The notes: generated from the sequence alone by a model not told the origin. A DNA stretch of 64,000 nucleotides from Methylobacter sp. (GCF_023227905.1 NZ_JALOCF010000020.1:1-64000); one strand, 5' to 3'; shown: positions 8,460-17,283, numbered from the stretch's first letter. Numbers and translations are program-made.

Positions 8460-10504
8460 ATGCGTTAGATAAAATTAAAGATTGTCTCTTGAATGGCCAT
8501 GACTTTGTTCTTCAAGGTGGTGCAGGTTGCGGTAAAACTGAAACATTGAAGCAGTTAATTGATTTTATTTCAACGGAACATCCTAATAGAAAAATTGCCT
8601 GTATCACTCATACTAATAAAGCAGTCGACGAGATTAAATCTAGGATCGATGGCGAACATGTCGTTAGTACTATTCACTCTTTTTTAAATACTTTAATCAA
8701 AGATTATAAAAAAAATATTCATCAAGTTATCTATGAGCTTTTTAAAGTCGATTTCATGGAAAGACTTGATCTGTCAAATTACGTCGATGAAAAAGAGCAA
8801 AAAAGTAAAGAGCATGAAAAATATAAAAAGATTTACGAGAAATATTCAGATAAATATTTTTTATTATTTGGAAAACGTATAGATAAGGTTGAGGGTAAAA
8901 GAGTTTACGATACCAAGCCAGAAGAATTTAACAGCGATCTGAATGAGAGAATTTCAGTTATTAATAATAAAATAGAAGAAGAGATACTAAGCAAGGGATT
9001 TAAGTCTATAGAATATAATGAAACACGTTTTAATAACTTTAAAGATCTTACGTTTGGACATGATGGTTTGATAGATATCGCGTCTTTATTAATTAATAAA
9101 TATCCGCTTTTAGGAAAGGTTCTGAATGATAAGTTTGACTATATTTTTATTGATGAGTATCAGGATACAGATAAACAAATAGTGGATTTGTTTTTAGTGA
9201 AATTACCTGAAAAAAACAAACCTGTGATCGGTTTGTTCGGTGATTCTATGCAGTCAATTTATGGAAATGGCATAGGTAATGTAGAAGATTATGTTAGAAC
9301 TGGCATATTAACAAGAATAGAAAAAGAAGATAACTATAGATGTTCTCCACAAGTTATCAAGTTTATCAATCTGCTTAGAAATGATGGTTTAAATCAAGAA
9401 CTAGCACTAAAAATCAGAAATGGAGAAGAAGAGCCGCTAGAGGAAAGACAAGGGCAAGTTGAATTTTTATATGCAGTTTGTGATAAAAAACCTAGTTCGA
9501 AGAGTTCGTATACTGATACTGATAAGGAGATGTATATAAATTCGCTTAATGACTTAATCGACAAAACTTATTTTAGTGGCGACTCTAAAACATTATTGTT
9601 AAGTAATAAAGCGGTTTCTGTAAAAGCTGGTTTTCCTAATCTATATAAAGTTTTTTCAGATAGGTATAGAGAGCCAAGAGAAGAAATTGAAAAAATATTA
9701 ACTAAACTGCAACTGTTAGATTTATTTGAGCTATGTAATGCTTATGAAACTAAAAAATATAACTTTATTCTTTCAAAGTTAAAAAATTCTGGGTTATCAA
9801 TTAAGACGGTTGCAGATAAGATAAATATCAGCACTAATATTCAGAAGATCATTGATTCAGACAGAGGGGCCGTTAATACAGTCGAGACTGCTTTTACATT
9901 AAACCTTTTGAAAAAATCAGAATCGTTTGTGACATATAAGCATAGAGTTGAAAAATTCTTAGAGGAAATTAGCCAAGATGCTGATTTTGCCAAATTCGAA
10001 GAGGACTATTTTAATGATGGCCATACATTGACGAAAATGCAAAAAAAGAATCCTGGAATTGATGAGGATGATTTTAAGGAACAAGAGCGAAACGTAAAAC
10101 AAAAACAATTTCTTGAAGCCCTTTTCTCAGATAGGGTTACATTTGCAGAAGTGCTTAACTTTTTCAAATACGAGGATGAACAAACACCATACATAACAAT
10201 GCATAAGACCAAAGGCACTGGAATTGATAATGTGTTAGTAGTTCTTGATGAGTATTTTTGGAATGAATACGACTTTCGTACAGCTTTTGATCCTGATGAA
10301 GAAAATCTTAAGAAAAAGGAGAAAAACTTGCAGTTGTTGTATGTCGCTTGTTCAAGAGCTAGATTTAATCTTCGGTGTGTAAGGCTTATTTCTGATGAAG
10401 AGGAGAAGCTTTTCACAGATGCTTTTGAGCATTTTGATTCAAGACGTATCGAGTTAGAATTATCAGAGAGGTCGGGTTATGTGCTTGGAACTAGCTATGA
10501 CTGA
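8444..10504 (+). CDS. UvrD/Rep-like superfamily-1 helicase, GajB-like (Gabija-type defence)
   Basis: A 686-residue SF1 helicase. Visible motifs: I, LQGGAGCGKTETL (about 23-35); Ia, CITHTNKAVDEI; II, YIFIDEYQDTD (about 233-243); III, GLFGDSMQSIYG; IV, NYRCSPQVIKFIN; V, MHKTKGTGIDNV (about 586); VI, LLYVACSRARFNL (about 630). Motif V has TGID where UvrD-type enzymes usually have LEFD-like residues. The start ATG lies inside the preceding nuclease gene, so the two are translationally coupled. In Gabija systems GajB binds GajA tetramers and is needed for defence. It is longer than the described Bacillus GajB (about 490 residues), so a related subtype is possible. It shares the AT-rich composition of the nuclease gene. 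Confidence 0.83.
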   Translation: MASELNALDKIKDCLLNGHDFVLQGGAGCGKTETLKQLIDFISTEHPNRKIACITHTNKAVDEIKSRIDGEHVVSTIHSFLNTLIKDYKKNIHQVIYELFKVDFMERLDLSNYVDEKEQKSKEHEKYKKIYEKYSDKYFLLFGKRIDKVEGKRVYDTKPEEFNSDLNERISVINNKIEEEILSKGFKSIEYNETRFNNFKDLTFGHDGLIDIASLLINKYPLLGKVLNDKFDYIFIDEYQDTDKQIVDLFLVKLPEKNKPVIGLFGDSMQSIYGNGIGNVEDYVRTGILTRIEKEDNYRCSPQVIKFINLLRNDGLNQELALKIRNGEEEPLEERQGQVEFLYAVCDKKPSSKSSYTDTDKEMYINSLNDLIDKTYFSGDSKTLLLSNKAVSVKAGFPNLYKVFSDRYREPREEIEKILTKLQLLDLFELCNAYETKKYNFILSKLKNSGLSIKTVADKINISTNIQKIIDSDRGAVNTVETAFTLNLLKKSESFVTYKHRVEKFLEEISQDADFAKFEEDYFNDGHTLTKMQKKNPGIDEDDFKEQERNVKQKQFLEALFSDRVTFAEVLNFFKYEDEQTPYITMHKTKGTGIDNVLVVLDEYFWNEYDFRTAFDPDEENLKKKEKNLQLLYVACSRARFNLRCVRLISDEEEKLFTDAFEHFDSRRIELELSERSGYVLGTSYD

Positions 10505-10510
10505 TTTTCG

Positions 10511-10750
10511 CTAGTCAGTCAAAGGAACTGATCTGTCATAGAGCGTTTCCGGTGCAATATCCAAGTCGCCCGGCCAACATACGGTATCCAATGCCACAAA
10601 CGCTTGTTTAAATAAGGAAATGTCTTGCAAGCGCGTAAATACGCCGCGATTCAGATAGGGCCTTGCATCGAACAAGCGGTGATCTCCGGTATTGAACCAG
10701 AGCTCCAGGGAATAATCTTCGCGAGGTATTACACGAATAACTGCTTCCAT
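10511..10750 (-). CDS. DUF2442 domain protein
   Basis: A 79-residue protein. The sequence VIPREDYSLELWFNTGDHRL followed by FDARPYLNRGVF and VALDTVCWPGDLDIAPETLY matches DUF2442, whose W-PGDLDIAPE-LY ending is very characteristic. The gene lies 8 bases downstream of a DUF4160 gene, the partnership in which it is nearly always found. These pairs are often listed as toxin-antitoxin-like, without firm experimental proof known to me. It ends 6 bases from the end of the convergent helicase gene. Confidence 0.88.
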   Translation of the reverse strand: MEAVIRVIPREDYSLELWFNTGDHRLFDARPYLNRGVFTRLQDISLFKQAFVALDTVCWPGDLDIAPETLYDRSVPLTD

Positions 10751-10758
10751 GACTACGC

Positions 10759-11028
10759 CTAACGTAAAGGATCGATAGGAAACGGGGCTTGACCATTAAC
10801 GGCCAGATCCCAATCCGCAAGCAAGGATTCGCGATGAATTTCAATCCATGCCTGAACCAATCGAATTTTTGCCATCGGAATTGTTCCACTTAAGATTTCT
10901 CCATCAGTAATGGAGAATGATGCTTCCTGACCTTGGTATTTTGCATGGATATGAGGCAATTTATGTCGATCATCATCATAGAAATAAAGACAAATAACGA
11001 TGCCGTAAAACATGCTAATGGTGGGCAT
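10759..11028 (-). CDS. DUF4160 domain protein
   Basis: An 89-residue protein. MPTISMFYGIVICLYFYDDD and then HKLPHIHAKYQGQEASFSI are the hallmark of DUF4160 (P-T-I, HxPHIHA-Y). The C-terminal helix AKIRLVQAWIEIHRESLLADW is also typical. It is the upstream partner of the DUF2442 gene. The base composition resembles the host more than the AT-rich helicase and nuclease genes, so the pair may not have arrived with them. Confidence 0.88.
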   Translation of the reverse strand: MPTISMFYGIVICLYFYDDDRHKLPHIHAKYQGQEASFSITDGEILSGTIPMAKIRLVQAWIEIHRESLLADWDLAVNGQAPFPIDPLR

Positions 11029-11193
11029 AAAGAGTACTCGGTAAATTTGGGACCAAGTAAGTATAACAAATTTTTATTGCTTCACGCTTCGGCGCTCTCT
11101 CTTTAGCCCGCCCAGTCAGTGCCATCCATGTTCTGTTATTTTATAATGATCAGTCTCAGTTATTACTTACTAAACAACAGGAACAAAGTTTTT

Positions 11194-12582
11194 ATGTCGA
11201 CGTGGTTGGCTTCATCCTTTTTATCTAAAGACAGAATTATTGCAAAACCGGATTTTAACCGCTGGCTGGTGGCTCCCGCCGCGCTGGCGGTGCATTTGTG
11301 CATCGGCCAGGTTTACGCATTCAGTGTTTTTAATCTGCCGTTAACCAAGGTTCTTGGTGTGACCGAATCATTGCCGGAAGACTGGAAGTTGACCGAATTG
11401 GGCTGGATATTCAGTTTGGCGATCATGTTCTTAGGGTTGTCGGCGGCATTTGCCGGAAAATGGCTGGAGGTTGTCGGGCCGCGCGTGACGATGTTCTGTT
11501 CGGCGCTTTGCTTTAGCTGCGGTTTTTTTATTGCGGCGCTCGGCGTGGAGTTGCATCAAATTTGGCTGCTGTGTTTGGGCTACGGCGTATTGGGCGGTAT
11601 CGGTCTGGGGCTGGGTTATGTGTCGCCGGTTTCGACGCTGATCAAATGGTTTCCGGACCGGCGCGGCATGGCGACCGGCTTGGCAATCATGGGTTTTGGC
11701 GGCGGCGCAATGATTGGTGCGCCGTTAAGCGTGTTTTTAATGAAGCATTTTGCGACGCCTGCATCGATCGGCGTTATCGAAACGTTCATGACCATGGGCT
11801 GTATTTACCTGATTTTTATGATGATCGGCGCTTTCACTATCCGTTTGCCGGAAGAGGGCTGGTTGCCGGAAAATTTCCAGCCGGACACGCGCAAAAGCAA
11901 GCTGATAACCGACAAGCATGTGCACGTCGAGCAGGTGCTTAAAACGCCGCAGTTTTATCTGCTGTGGCTGGTGTTATGTTTGAATGTGACGGCCGGAATC
12001 GGCGTGCTGGGCCAGGCTTCGGCGATGAGCCAGGAGATGTTTAAGGATCAAATCACGCCCGAAAAAGCCGCCGCGTTTGTCGGCATGCTCAGCTTCTTCA
12101 ATATGGGCGGGCGCTTTTTCTGGTCGACGCTGTCGGATTATTTAGGCCGGAAAAGCACCTACTTCACCTTCTTCATGCTGGGCTGCATCCTTTATTCGAT
12201 AGTGCCTTATACCGGACGGATGAATAATGTCTGGCTGTTTGTGGGTTGCTATGCGGTCATTATGAGTATGTACGGCGGCGGTTTCTCGACCATACCGGCT
12301 TATTTGGCTGACATTTTCGGCACCAAATACGTCGGCGCCATTCACGGCCGCTTGCTGACTGCCTGGGCCACGGCCGGAGTTGCAGGGCCTGTGCTGGTCA
12401 ATTACCTCCGCGAAAGCCAGATCGCGCAGGGCGTGCCTAAAGCCGATGCCTATAATATGACTATGCAGATCATGGCCGGCCTGTTAGTGGTCGGTTTTTT
12501 CTGCAATTTGGCCATCCGGGCTGTCGATGAAAAACATCATATCCAGCATGATGAAGTGGATGATGACTACGAGGCTGCGTAA
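11194..12582 (+). CDS. MFS transporter, OFA (oxalate/formate antiporter) family
   Basis: A 462-residue integral membrane protein with about twelve hydrophobic segments. The N-terminal RWLVAPAALAVHLCIGQVYA with FSVFNLPLT is the OFA-family opening, and KWFPDRRGMATGLAIMGFGG is the loop 4-5 motif of this family. The C-terminal half has FNMGGRFFWSTLSDYLGRK, the second MFS repeat signature, and AYLADIFGTKYVGAIHGRLL. I chose the ATG at 11194, with AGGAAC upstream, because the open frame 5' of it encodes no family residues. The transported anion is unknown; formate or oxalate are family precedents, and formate would fit a C1 organism. Confidence 0.85.
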   Translation: MSTWLASSFLSKDRIIAKPDFNRWLVAPAALAVHLCIGQVYAFSVFNLPLTKVLGVTESLPEDWKLTELGWIFSLAIMFLGLSAAFAGKWLEVVGPRVTMFCSALCFSCGFFIAALGVELHQIWLLCLGYGVLGGIGLGLGYVSPVSTLIKWFPDRRGMATGLAIMGFGGGAMIGAPLSVFLMKHFATPASIGVIETFMTMGCIYLIFMMIGAFTIRLPEEGWLPENFQPDTRKSKLITDKHVHVEQVLKTPQFYLLWLVLCLNVTAGIGVLGQASAMSQEMFKDQITPEKAAAFVGMLSFFNMGGRFFWSTLSDYLGRKSTYFTFFMLGCILYSIVPYTGRMNNVWLFVGCYAVIMSMYGGGFSTIPAYLADIFGTKYVGAIHGRLLTAWATAGVAGPVLVNYLRESQIAQGVPKADAYNMTMQIMAGLLVVGFFCNLAIRAVDEKHHIQHDEVDDDYEAA

Positions 12583-12612
12583 AGGTGTTGGTTATAAAAA
12601 CTCAACACCTTT
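12581..12612. terminator. Hairpin between the converging OFA and cobB genes
   Basis: AAAGGTGTTG and CAACACCTTT form a perfect 10-bp stem with a 12-base loop directly at the stop codon of the transporter. A weak A/T flank on both sides makes it a possible bidirectional terminator for the convergent genes. Confidence 0.55.
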
Positions 12613-12624
12613 AATTCGCACCGT

Positions 12625-13953
12625 TTAAGGCAAAAACAAGTGCGCCGCGGCAGCGGGATTTGAAGGGAAATAACAATGCAGATAGCTGGCCGTTAATTTG
12701 TTTAGCTGATAAATGGCTTCGCCTGCCGAAGTGTTAAGTTCACGCTGGCCGAATGCGGCAGGCGTAAGCGGCGATTCGACTTGGGAATAATGGAAAGTGT
12801 GGCTGCGCAGCACGCCGCCGGGCATCGGCGCAGATTGAAATCCCAAGCCCTTCAGGCGGGTTTGCATGACGGCGTGTCCGGGTAACAATCCGGCCATGTC
12901 GCCCCGATTTCCGGTTTTATCGGTTAACGATTCCAGCAAATACAGCATGCCGCCGCATTCGGCATAAATCGGCTTGCCTTGTTGAAAATGCGTTTGCAAT
13001 GAAACCTTCATCGCCAGATTATCCTGTAGCGTTTGCAAATACAGTTCGGGATAGCCGCCCGGCAGGTAAATGCTGTCCACATCAGGCAGCGCGGCATCGG
13101 CAAGCGGCGAAAAGAAAGCCAAAGTGGCGCCCATATTCCGCAATAGATCCAGATGGGCGGCATAGATAAAAGAAAAGGCCGTGTCGCGGGCAACGCCGAT
13201 GCGAACACCCGATAACAGTCGAGGCGGCGCTTGATGACCGGGCGCGGTAAACTCGACCGCTTCCGGCAAGTTCGCCAATCCGGTCGCGGCAATGGCCGTT
13301 GCGGCGGCTGACATGCGCGAGTCGAGATCAAGCACTTCTTCAGCCTGGACCAGGCCCAAATGCCGTTCCGGCAGCTTGAACAGGCTGTCGCGGGATATTC
13401 CGCCAAAGTACTCTAGGCCGGGCGGCATGCCTTGTTTGATCAGGTCGGAATGATGCGGGCTGCCGACGTTATTGGCTAAAACACCGGCGAACAACAGTCC
13501 AGGCCGATAGTTGGCAAGTCCGTAGGCAATGGCTCCCACCGTTTGTGCTGCTCCTGATGCGTCAATCACGGCCAGTACCGGCACCGAGAACAGCTCGGCT
13601 ATATCGGCGCTGCATGGATCGCCATCGAACAAGCCCATGACGCCTTCGATAAGTATTAAGTCGGCTTCCAGTGCGGCTTCGTGCAGCAAGCGCCGACATT
13701 CGGCTTCGCCCGTCATCCAAAGATCAAGCTGGTGTACAGGCTGGCCGCAAGCGCGCTCAAGTATCATCGGGTCGAGGAAATCGGGACCGCTTTTGAAGAC
13801 CCGGACTTTGCGTCCTTGCTCGACATGATAACGGGCCAGTGCGGCGGTAATGGTGGTCTTGCCGTGATTGGAGCCGGGCGCAGCGATGAATAGAGCGGGG
13901 CATTTAGGTGAAAGCGGATTTGCTTGCTCTGCGGGTTCTTTGTTGGTGTTCAT
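12625..13953 (-). CDS. cobB: Cobyrinic acid a,c-diamide synthase
   Basis: A 442-residue enzyme (CobB in the aerobic and CbiA in the anaerobic naming) that amidates the a and c side chains of cobyrinate using glutamine and ATP. The N-terminal dethiobiotin-synthetase-like ATPase has FIAAPGSNHGKTTITAAL (about 22-39) and VFKSGPDFLDPMIL. The C-terminal class-I glutamine amidotransferase-like domain has LPGGYPELYLQTL and IYAECGGMLYLLESL, which includes the nucleophile cysteine. It is the last gene of a minus-strand cobalt/B12 group: 41-codon ORF, cbtA, ferredoxin, cobB. The length is normal for the family. Confidence 0.93.
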   Translation of the reverse strand: MNTNKEPAEQANPLSPKCPALFIAAPGSNHGKTTITAALARYHVEQGRKVRVFKSGPDFLDPMILERACGQPVHQLDLWMTGEAECRRLLHEAALEADLILIEGVMGLFDGDPCSADIAELFSVPVLAVIDASGAAQTVGAIAYGLANYRPGLLFAGVLANNVGSPHHSDLIKQGMPPGLEYFGGISRDSLFKLPERHLGLVQAEEVLDLDSRMSAAATAIAATGLANLPEAVEFTAPGHQAPPRLLSGVRIGVARDTAFSFIYAAHLDLLRNMGATLAFFSPLADAALPDVDSIYLPGGYPELYLQTLQDNLAMKVSLQTHFQQGKPIYAECGGMLYLLESLTDKTGNRGDMAGLLPGHAVMQTRLKGLGFQSAPMPGGVLRSHTFHYSQVESPLTPAAFGQRELNTSAGEAIYQLNKLTASYLHCYFPSNPAAAAHLFLP

Positions 13954-14075
13954 TTCCAGATAATTTCGGTTAAATTAGTAATAGCGCCCCCTTACGGATT
14001 GGGGTGCAGGCAATAAATTATATCGCTTAATGCGTCACTGCTTCCTGAGTTGTTCTTACTGTATCCCTGCCTTCG

Positions 14076-14378
14076 TCAGACATCGCCGATGCCCAGGCGG
14101 TGGATAATGTGTTCGCTGACTTCGATGTTATTTTCCAGATGCTCGCTGACGATACGCTCCAGCACTGACTCGTCGGTACAGGAATACCAGACGCCTTCAG
14201 GGTAGACAACCAGGATCGGGCCGTTTTTACAGACAGCGAAACAGTTTGAGCGAGTGCGCTTAACTTTGAGTTGAGGGCGGGCATCGATTTTCCGGCCCAG
14301 TTGCTGAAACGCTTCTGCGGCGTTTTCGGAACAGCGCAGGTCTGTGCACATCAGTACATGTTTTTCGTGGGTTCTCAT
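14076..14378 (-). CDS. Thioredoxin-like (2Fe-2S) ferredoxin
   Basis: A 100-residue protein starting MRTHEKHVLM; the longer open frame extends upstream into cbtA and is not needed. Cysteines at about 11, 16, 46, 50 (C-T-D-x-R-C and SNCFAVCKNG) plus one at 67 follow the thioredoxin-like 2Fe-2S ferredoxin pattern, and GPILVVYPEGVWYSC is the family's central strand. It starts 2 bases after cbtA stops and lies upstream of cobB. A redox role in cobalamin synthesis is plausible from context, for example in cobalt reduction, but is inferred only. Confidence 0.85.
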   Translation of the reverse strand: MRTHEKHVLMCTDLRCSENAAEAFQQLGRKIDARPQLKVKRTRSNCFAVCKNGPILVVYPEGVWYSCTDESVLERIVSEHLENNIEVSEHIIHRLGIGDV

Positions 14379-14380
14379 GA

Positions 14381-15058
14381 TTATTTTTTGTAAAAATGTC
14401 CCATTAAACCGCCAAGGGCCAGCCAAAAGACAGCGTTGGCAAAAACAGTGGCGACTATAAAAAATTGCGTTAATTCGGCAGGTGCCGCACTGCTATGAAC
14501 TTCCGGCTGCGGCGTGTTTATTAAATGGGGAGCTGCCAGTAACACAGCACCGAAAAACTTGTTGGTCCAGGTTTTGGCAAAAGCCGGCAGCGACAGTCCG
14601 AAACCGGTAGCAAGCACCGCTATCAGCCACCAGCTTTGCCGATCTGCCAGCTTGGCCGCTTCAGTGCTCGGAATTTCCAGCGGCAATCCCAAAGAAGGGG
14701 CGGCGAAAAAGGTAATATAGCCTGCCAGCCCCCACAGCAGCCCAGTGCGCCAACTGCCGGGGCGTCCGCATAAACACATGATTGAGCCAAGCAGCAAGGC
14801 AAAGCCCATGCCCAGACTGATATTGGCTATTATATTAAAAAATGTCCGTTCCAAGTATTCAGGTTGCCAGTCATGAGCTGCGTGGCCGTTTCCCAGGTTG
14901 GCGATAATCGTAGCGGGGGCGCTTCCTTCGTACACTTCAGTGTGAAATAAATTCGGGATAACCCGGATTTGTTGAGCGGCCGTTAACAACAAGCCCGCCA
15001 GTACGCCCGCCCGGAGAGCCGCAGTAACAAGTTCTCTTATGGTAGCCGTATTAAACAT
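14381..15058 (-). CDS. cbtA: CbtA-family cobalt transporter subunit
   Basis: A 225-residue membrane protein with five hydrophobic segments. RELVTAALRAGVLAGLLLTA is the CbtA N-terminal segment, followed by a long loop ending ERTFFNIIANISLGMGFALLL. GLLWGLAGYITFFAAPSLGL with PLEIPSTEA, and ADRQSWWLIAVLATGFGL, are also characteristic. CbtA normally works with a small histidine-bearing partner CbtB; no CbtB is recognised here. The gene overlaps the preceding 41-codon ORF by 8 bases and sits below a candidate cobalamin riboswitch, consistent with B12-dependent repression of cobalt uptake. Confidence 0.88.
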   Translation of the reverse strand: MFNTATIRELVTAALRAGVLAGLLLTAAQQIRVIPNLFHTEVYEGSAPATIIANLGNGHAAHDWQPEYLERTFFNIIANISLGMGFALLLGSIMCLCGRPGSWRTGLLWGLAGYITFFAAPSLGLPLEIPSTEAAKLADRQSWWLIAVLATGFGLSLPAFAKTWTNKFFGAVLLAAPHLINTPQPEVHSSAAPAELTQFFIVATVFANAVFWLALGGLMGHFYKK

Positions 15059-15176
15059 AAATGATACGGAAAACCGGCGGAATGTCGTCCGGTATAGCGA
15101 ACAGGATTTTATCTTTTAAGGCTTGATATCCGGCTTGCGTTTGAGAGTTATCATGTAAAACAAATGTTGATGACAT
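15051..15176 (-). CDS. 41-residue ORF translationally coupled to cbtA
   Basis: A short open frame, MSSTFVLHDNSQTQAGYQAL then KDKILFAIPDDIPPVFRIIY, preceded by an excellent ribosome binding site (AGGAG, 7 bases before ATG). Its stop codon lies 8 bases inside the cbtA start region, so it may couple cbtA translation. It has no membrane helix or histidine cluster and is therefore not CbtB. It was not recognised as any family. The strong RBS and coupling are the reasons for calling it. Confidence 0.5.
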   Translation of the reverse strand: MSSTFVLHDNSQTQAGYQALKDKILFAIPDDIPPVFRIIYV

Positions 15177-15618
15177 TGGTTTTCTCCTGGATAAAGAAAC
15201 AGCAAAGCCGGGAATATCGCCGGGGTAATCTGTATAGAGGGAGAAAATGCAGGACGGCGCGAAAGGTCAATCCATTTGCTCCTTCGGCACGCAAGTTGGG
15301 TTATCGTTTCAGGCTGGTCACCGGACTCATTGGAGTGGAGATTAATACCTTCCGTGCATCAAACAGTGCATTTACCCATCTTTTAACTTGTTTAGCGTGT
15401 GGGCGTTGTTTGCCCTTAAGCGAACTTGCCGACGTTTTAATTTAACCCTGTCGATGATGGTACATGAACACTTAAGTTAAACAAAATTAGTACATTCACT
15501 GATTAAAAGCCAACAAGAATCAGCCATTCCGGCAGTTATGCGTAGCGTGTAGCTCATTCCATCGGGGGGATTTTGAAATTGTCATTGAGAGAGGGGGTTA
15601 TCTTTGATCGGGTAATTT
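15177..15618. other. Leader and intergenic region between the cbtA group and the Na+/H+ antiporter
   Basis: Besides the riboswitch candidate at 15285-15440 and the RBS of the 41-codon ORF, nothing else was recognised. A plus-strand open frame across this stretch has no family features and runs antisense to the leader. Confidence 0.5.
15285..15440 (-). promoter_or_regulatory. Candidate divergent cobalamin riboswitch upstream of the cbtA group
   Basis: Read on the minus strand, this leader contains in order TTAAGGGCAAAC (15421-15409 region), CGCCCACACGCTAAAC, a B12-box-like TGCACTG followed by CGGAAGG, and GAGTCCGGTGACCAGCCTGA (15332-15311), then AACGAT. The last block closely resembles the 3' core of cobalamin riboswitches (AGUC-gg-GACC-GCCU). 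The middle blocks are weaker matches and the usual CCCCGCAAC segment is not intact. Location ahead of a cobalt-transport and cobyrinate-amidation operon supports the call. Confidence 0.5.
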
Positions 15619-17283
15619 CTACGACTTTTTGGAGGGCTTCTTAGTGATTTTTCTGGTGGTTTTTTTAGTGCTTTGCACATACGAGACGCGCAGTTCTCCG
15701 ATGCCGATCCGCAGTGCCTCGACATCGAGCTCATGTTCAAGATGATGCAGGACCTCGTCGCTGATTACGTCTTCGTTCCGAAGATTAATCACGGCCAATC
15801 GCTCGGCCGTTAGGGTCTCGTGCCGCAAACGCCTGAATGCTTCGGTTACTTCTTTCATGCCTTCCGTGTCGGGGGCTTCAGAATTGACATTGCGTTGCAA
15901 GCGACGGCTGTAGTGAATACGCAGTTGTTCGACATGATCAGGAACCGTCCAGTCTTCATCGGTCATGGCATCAAGAAGCGTCAGGGCTGCCGTTGCTGCG
16001 CGTTCCCGAGCCTGTCTCTCTTCATATTCAATGCTCTTGTCGTCAGCTAAATTCAAGATACGGATCAGCGCCGGAAATGACAAGCCTTGCAATACCAGTG
16101 TGACCAAAATGACCATGAAGGCCATCAGGATTATTTCCGCGCGAAAAGGAAAAGGAGTCCCGGCGGCGGTGGTCAGCGGCAGAGCCATTGCGGCAGCGAG
16201 CGATACAATGCCGCGCATGCCGCACCAGCCGAGAATAAGCAGATTAGGCCAGGGCGGCATCGGGTCGCGTGCCCGTAGCGAGCGGCTTAAGAGCCGAGGC
16301 ACCCAGGCCGAGACAGGAACCCATACCATGCGCACAGCGATAGCTGTCGCACATACCAGCAGGCCGTTCACAGTGAGTGCGCCCAACTGGTCGGCCGGTA
16401 TCGCTTCACGAAGGGTGTCAAGTTGCAGGCCGATGAGAATGAAAATAACGCCGTTGAGTATGAATACGAGAACGTCCCACACCGCCTTGGCCTGGATTCG
16501 GGTAGTGGGTGCAACGATTGCACTGAAATGTTGGCGGATATAAAGACCTCCAGCTACGCAAGCCAGTACAGCAGAGGCATGAGCCTGCTCGGCCAGAACC
16601 CAGGCAATGTAGGGAACCAATAGTGTAATGGCGATTTCACTAAAACTGTCTTCGGTCAGCCGTAAAACCCAGCAGCTTACGACGCTGACGATAACTCCGA
16701 CAGCAATGCCCATGGTTGCAGCAAGGAAAAAGTCCATAACAGTGTTACTTGGATCAAAGGTTCCTCTGACTACAGCGACAAGCGCTGAGCGGTAAAGTAC
16801 CAGGGCGGTTGCATCATTGACCAGACTTTCGCCCTCCAATATGGTAACTTCCCGGCGAGGAAAGTGAAGTTGCTTCACGGTCGCAGTAGCCGAGACAGCA
16901 TCTGAAGGGGAGACAATGGCTCCCAAAACAATGGCTCCAGCCCATCCAAGTCCGGGCAACACTGCGTGGGCGACACTCGCAACCGCTGCGGTTGTGGCCA
17001 GCACCAATCCTACCGCCAATAATGTGATCGGAGAAGCGTTTGCGCGAAAGTCCCGCCAAGACGTGAAATAGGCGGCAAACCACAGAAGGGGGGGTAGAAA
17101 AACCAGGAAGATGAGATCCGGGTCAAGACGAACCGTGGGTAGGCCGGGTACAAAACTCAAGACCAAACCGCCGACCACCAGCAGAATCGGATAAGGAATG
17201 GCAAGCTTGCGCGCGATTGTCGTCAAAGCGAGTACGGCGATTAATAGCAGAATGATTATTTGAAGCAGGTGAAGACCGGTCAT
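15619..17283 (-). CDS. CPA1-family Na+/H+ antiporter (NhaP/YjcE-like)
   Basis: A 554-residue protein starting MTGLHLLQII with AGGAG just upstream; the longer frame adds a 39-residue extension without family character. About twelve membrane segments span residues 1-410. Key CPA1 motifs: FLPPLLWFAAYFTSW, and GAIVSPSDAVSATATVKQLH with the SPSDA version of the ND/DD ion-binding region, then ILEGESLVNDATALVLYRS, the most conserved helix. WCGMRGIVSLAAAMALPL is the late arginine motif. A cytoplasmic tail of about 130 residues is charged and lysine-rich at the end (KKTTRKITKKPSKKS). The likely role is sodium/proton exchange in pH or salt homeostasis. Confidence 0.9.
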   Translation of the reverse strand: MTGLHLLQIIILLLIAVLALTTIARKLAIPYPILLVVGGLVLSFVPGLPTVRLDPDLIFLVFLPPLLWFAAYFTSWRDFRANASPITLLAVGLVLATTAAVASVAHAVLPGLGWAGAIVLGAIVSPSDAVSATATVKQLHFPRREVTILEGESLVNDATALVLYRSALVAVVRGTFDPSNTVMDFFLAATMGIAVGVIVSVVSCWVLRLTEDSFSEIAITLLVPYIAWVLAEQAHASAVLACVAGGLYIRQHFSAIVAPTTRIQAKAVWDVLVFILNGVIFILIGLQLDTLREAIPADQLGALTVNGLLVCATAIAVRMVWVPVSAWVPRLLSRSLRARDPMPPWPNLLILGWCGMRGIVSLAAAMALPLTTAAGTPFPFRAEIILMAFMVILVTLVLQGLSFPALIRILNLADDKSIEYEERQARERAATAALTLLDAMTDEDWTVPDHVEQLRIHYSRRLQRNVNSEAPDTEGMKEVTEAFRRLRHETLTAERLAVINLRNEDVISDEVLHHLEHELDVEALRIGIGELRVSYVQSTKKTTRKITKKPSKKS

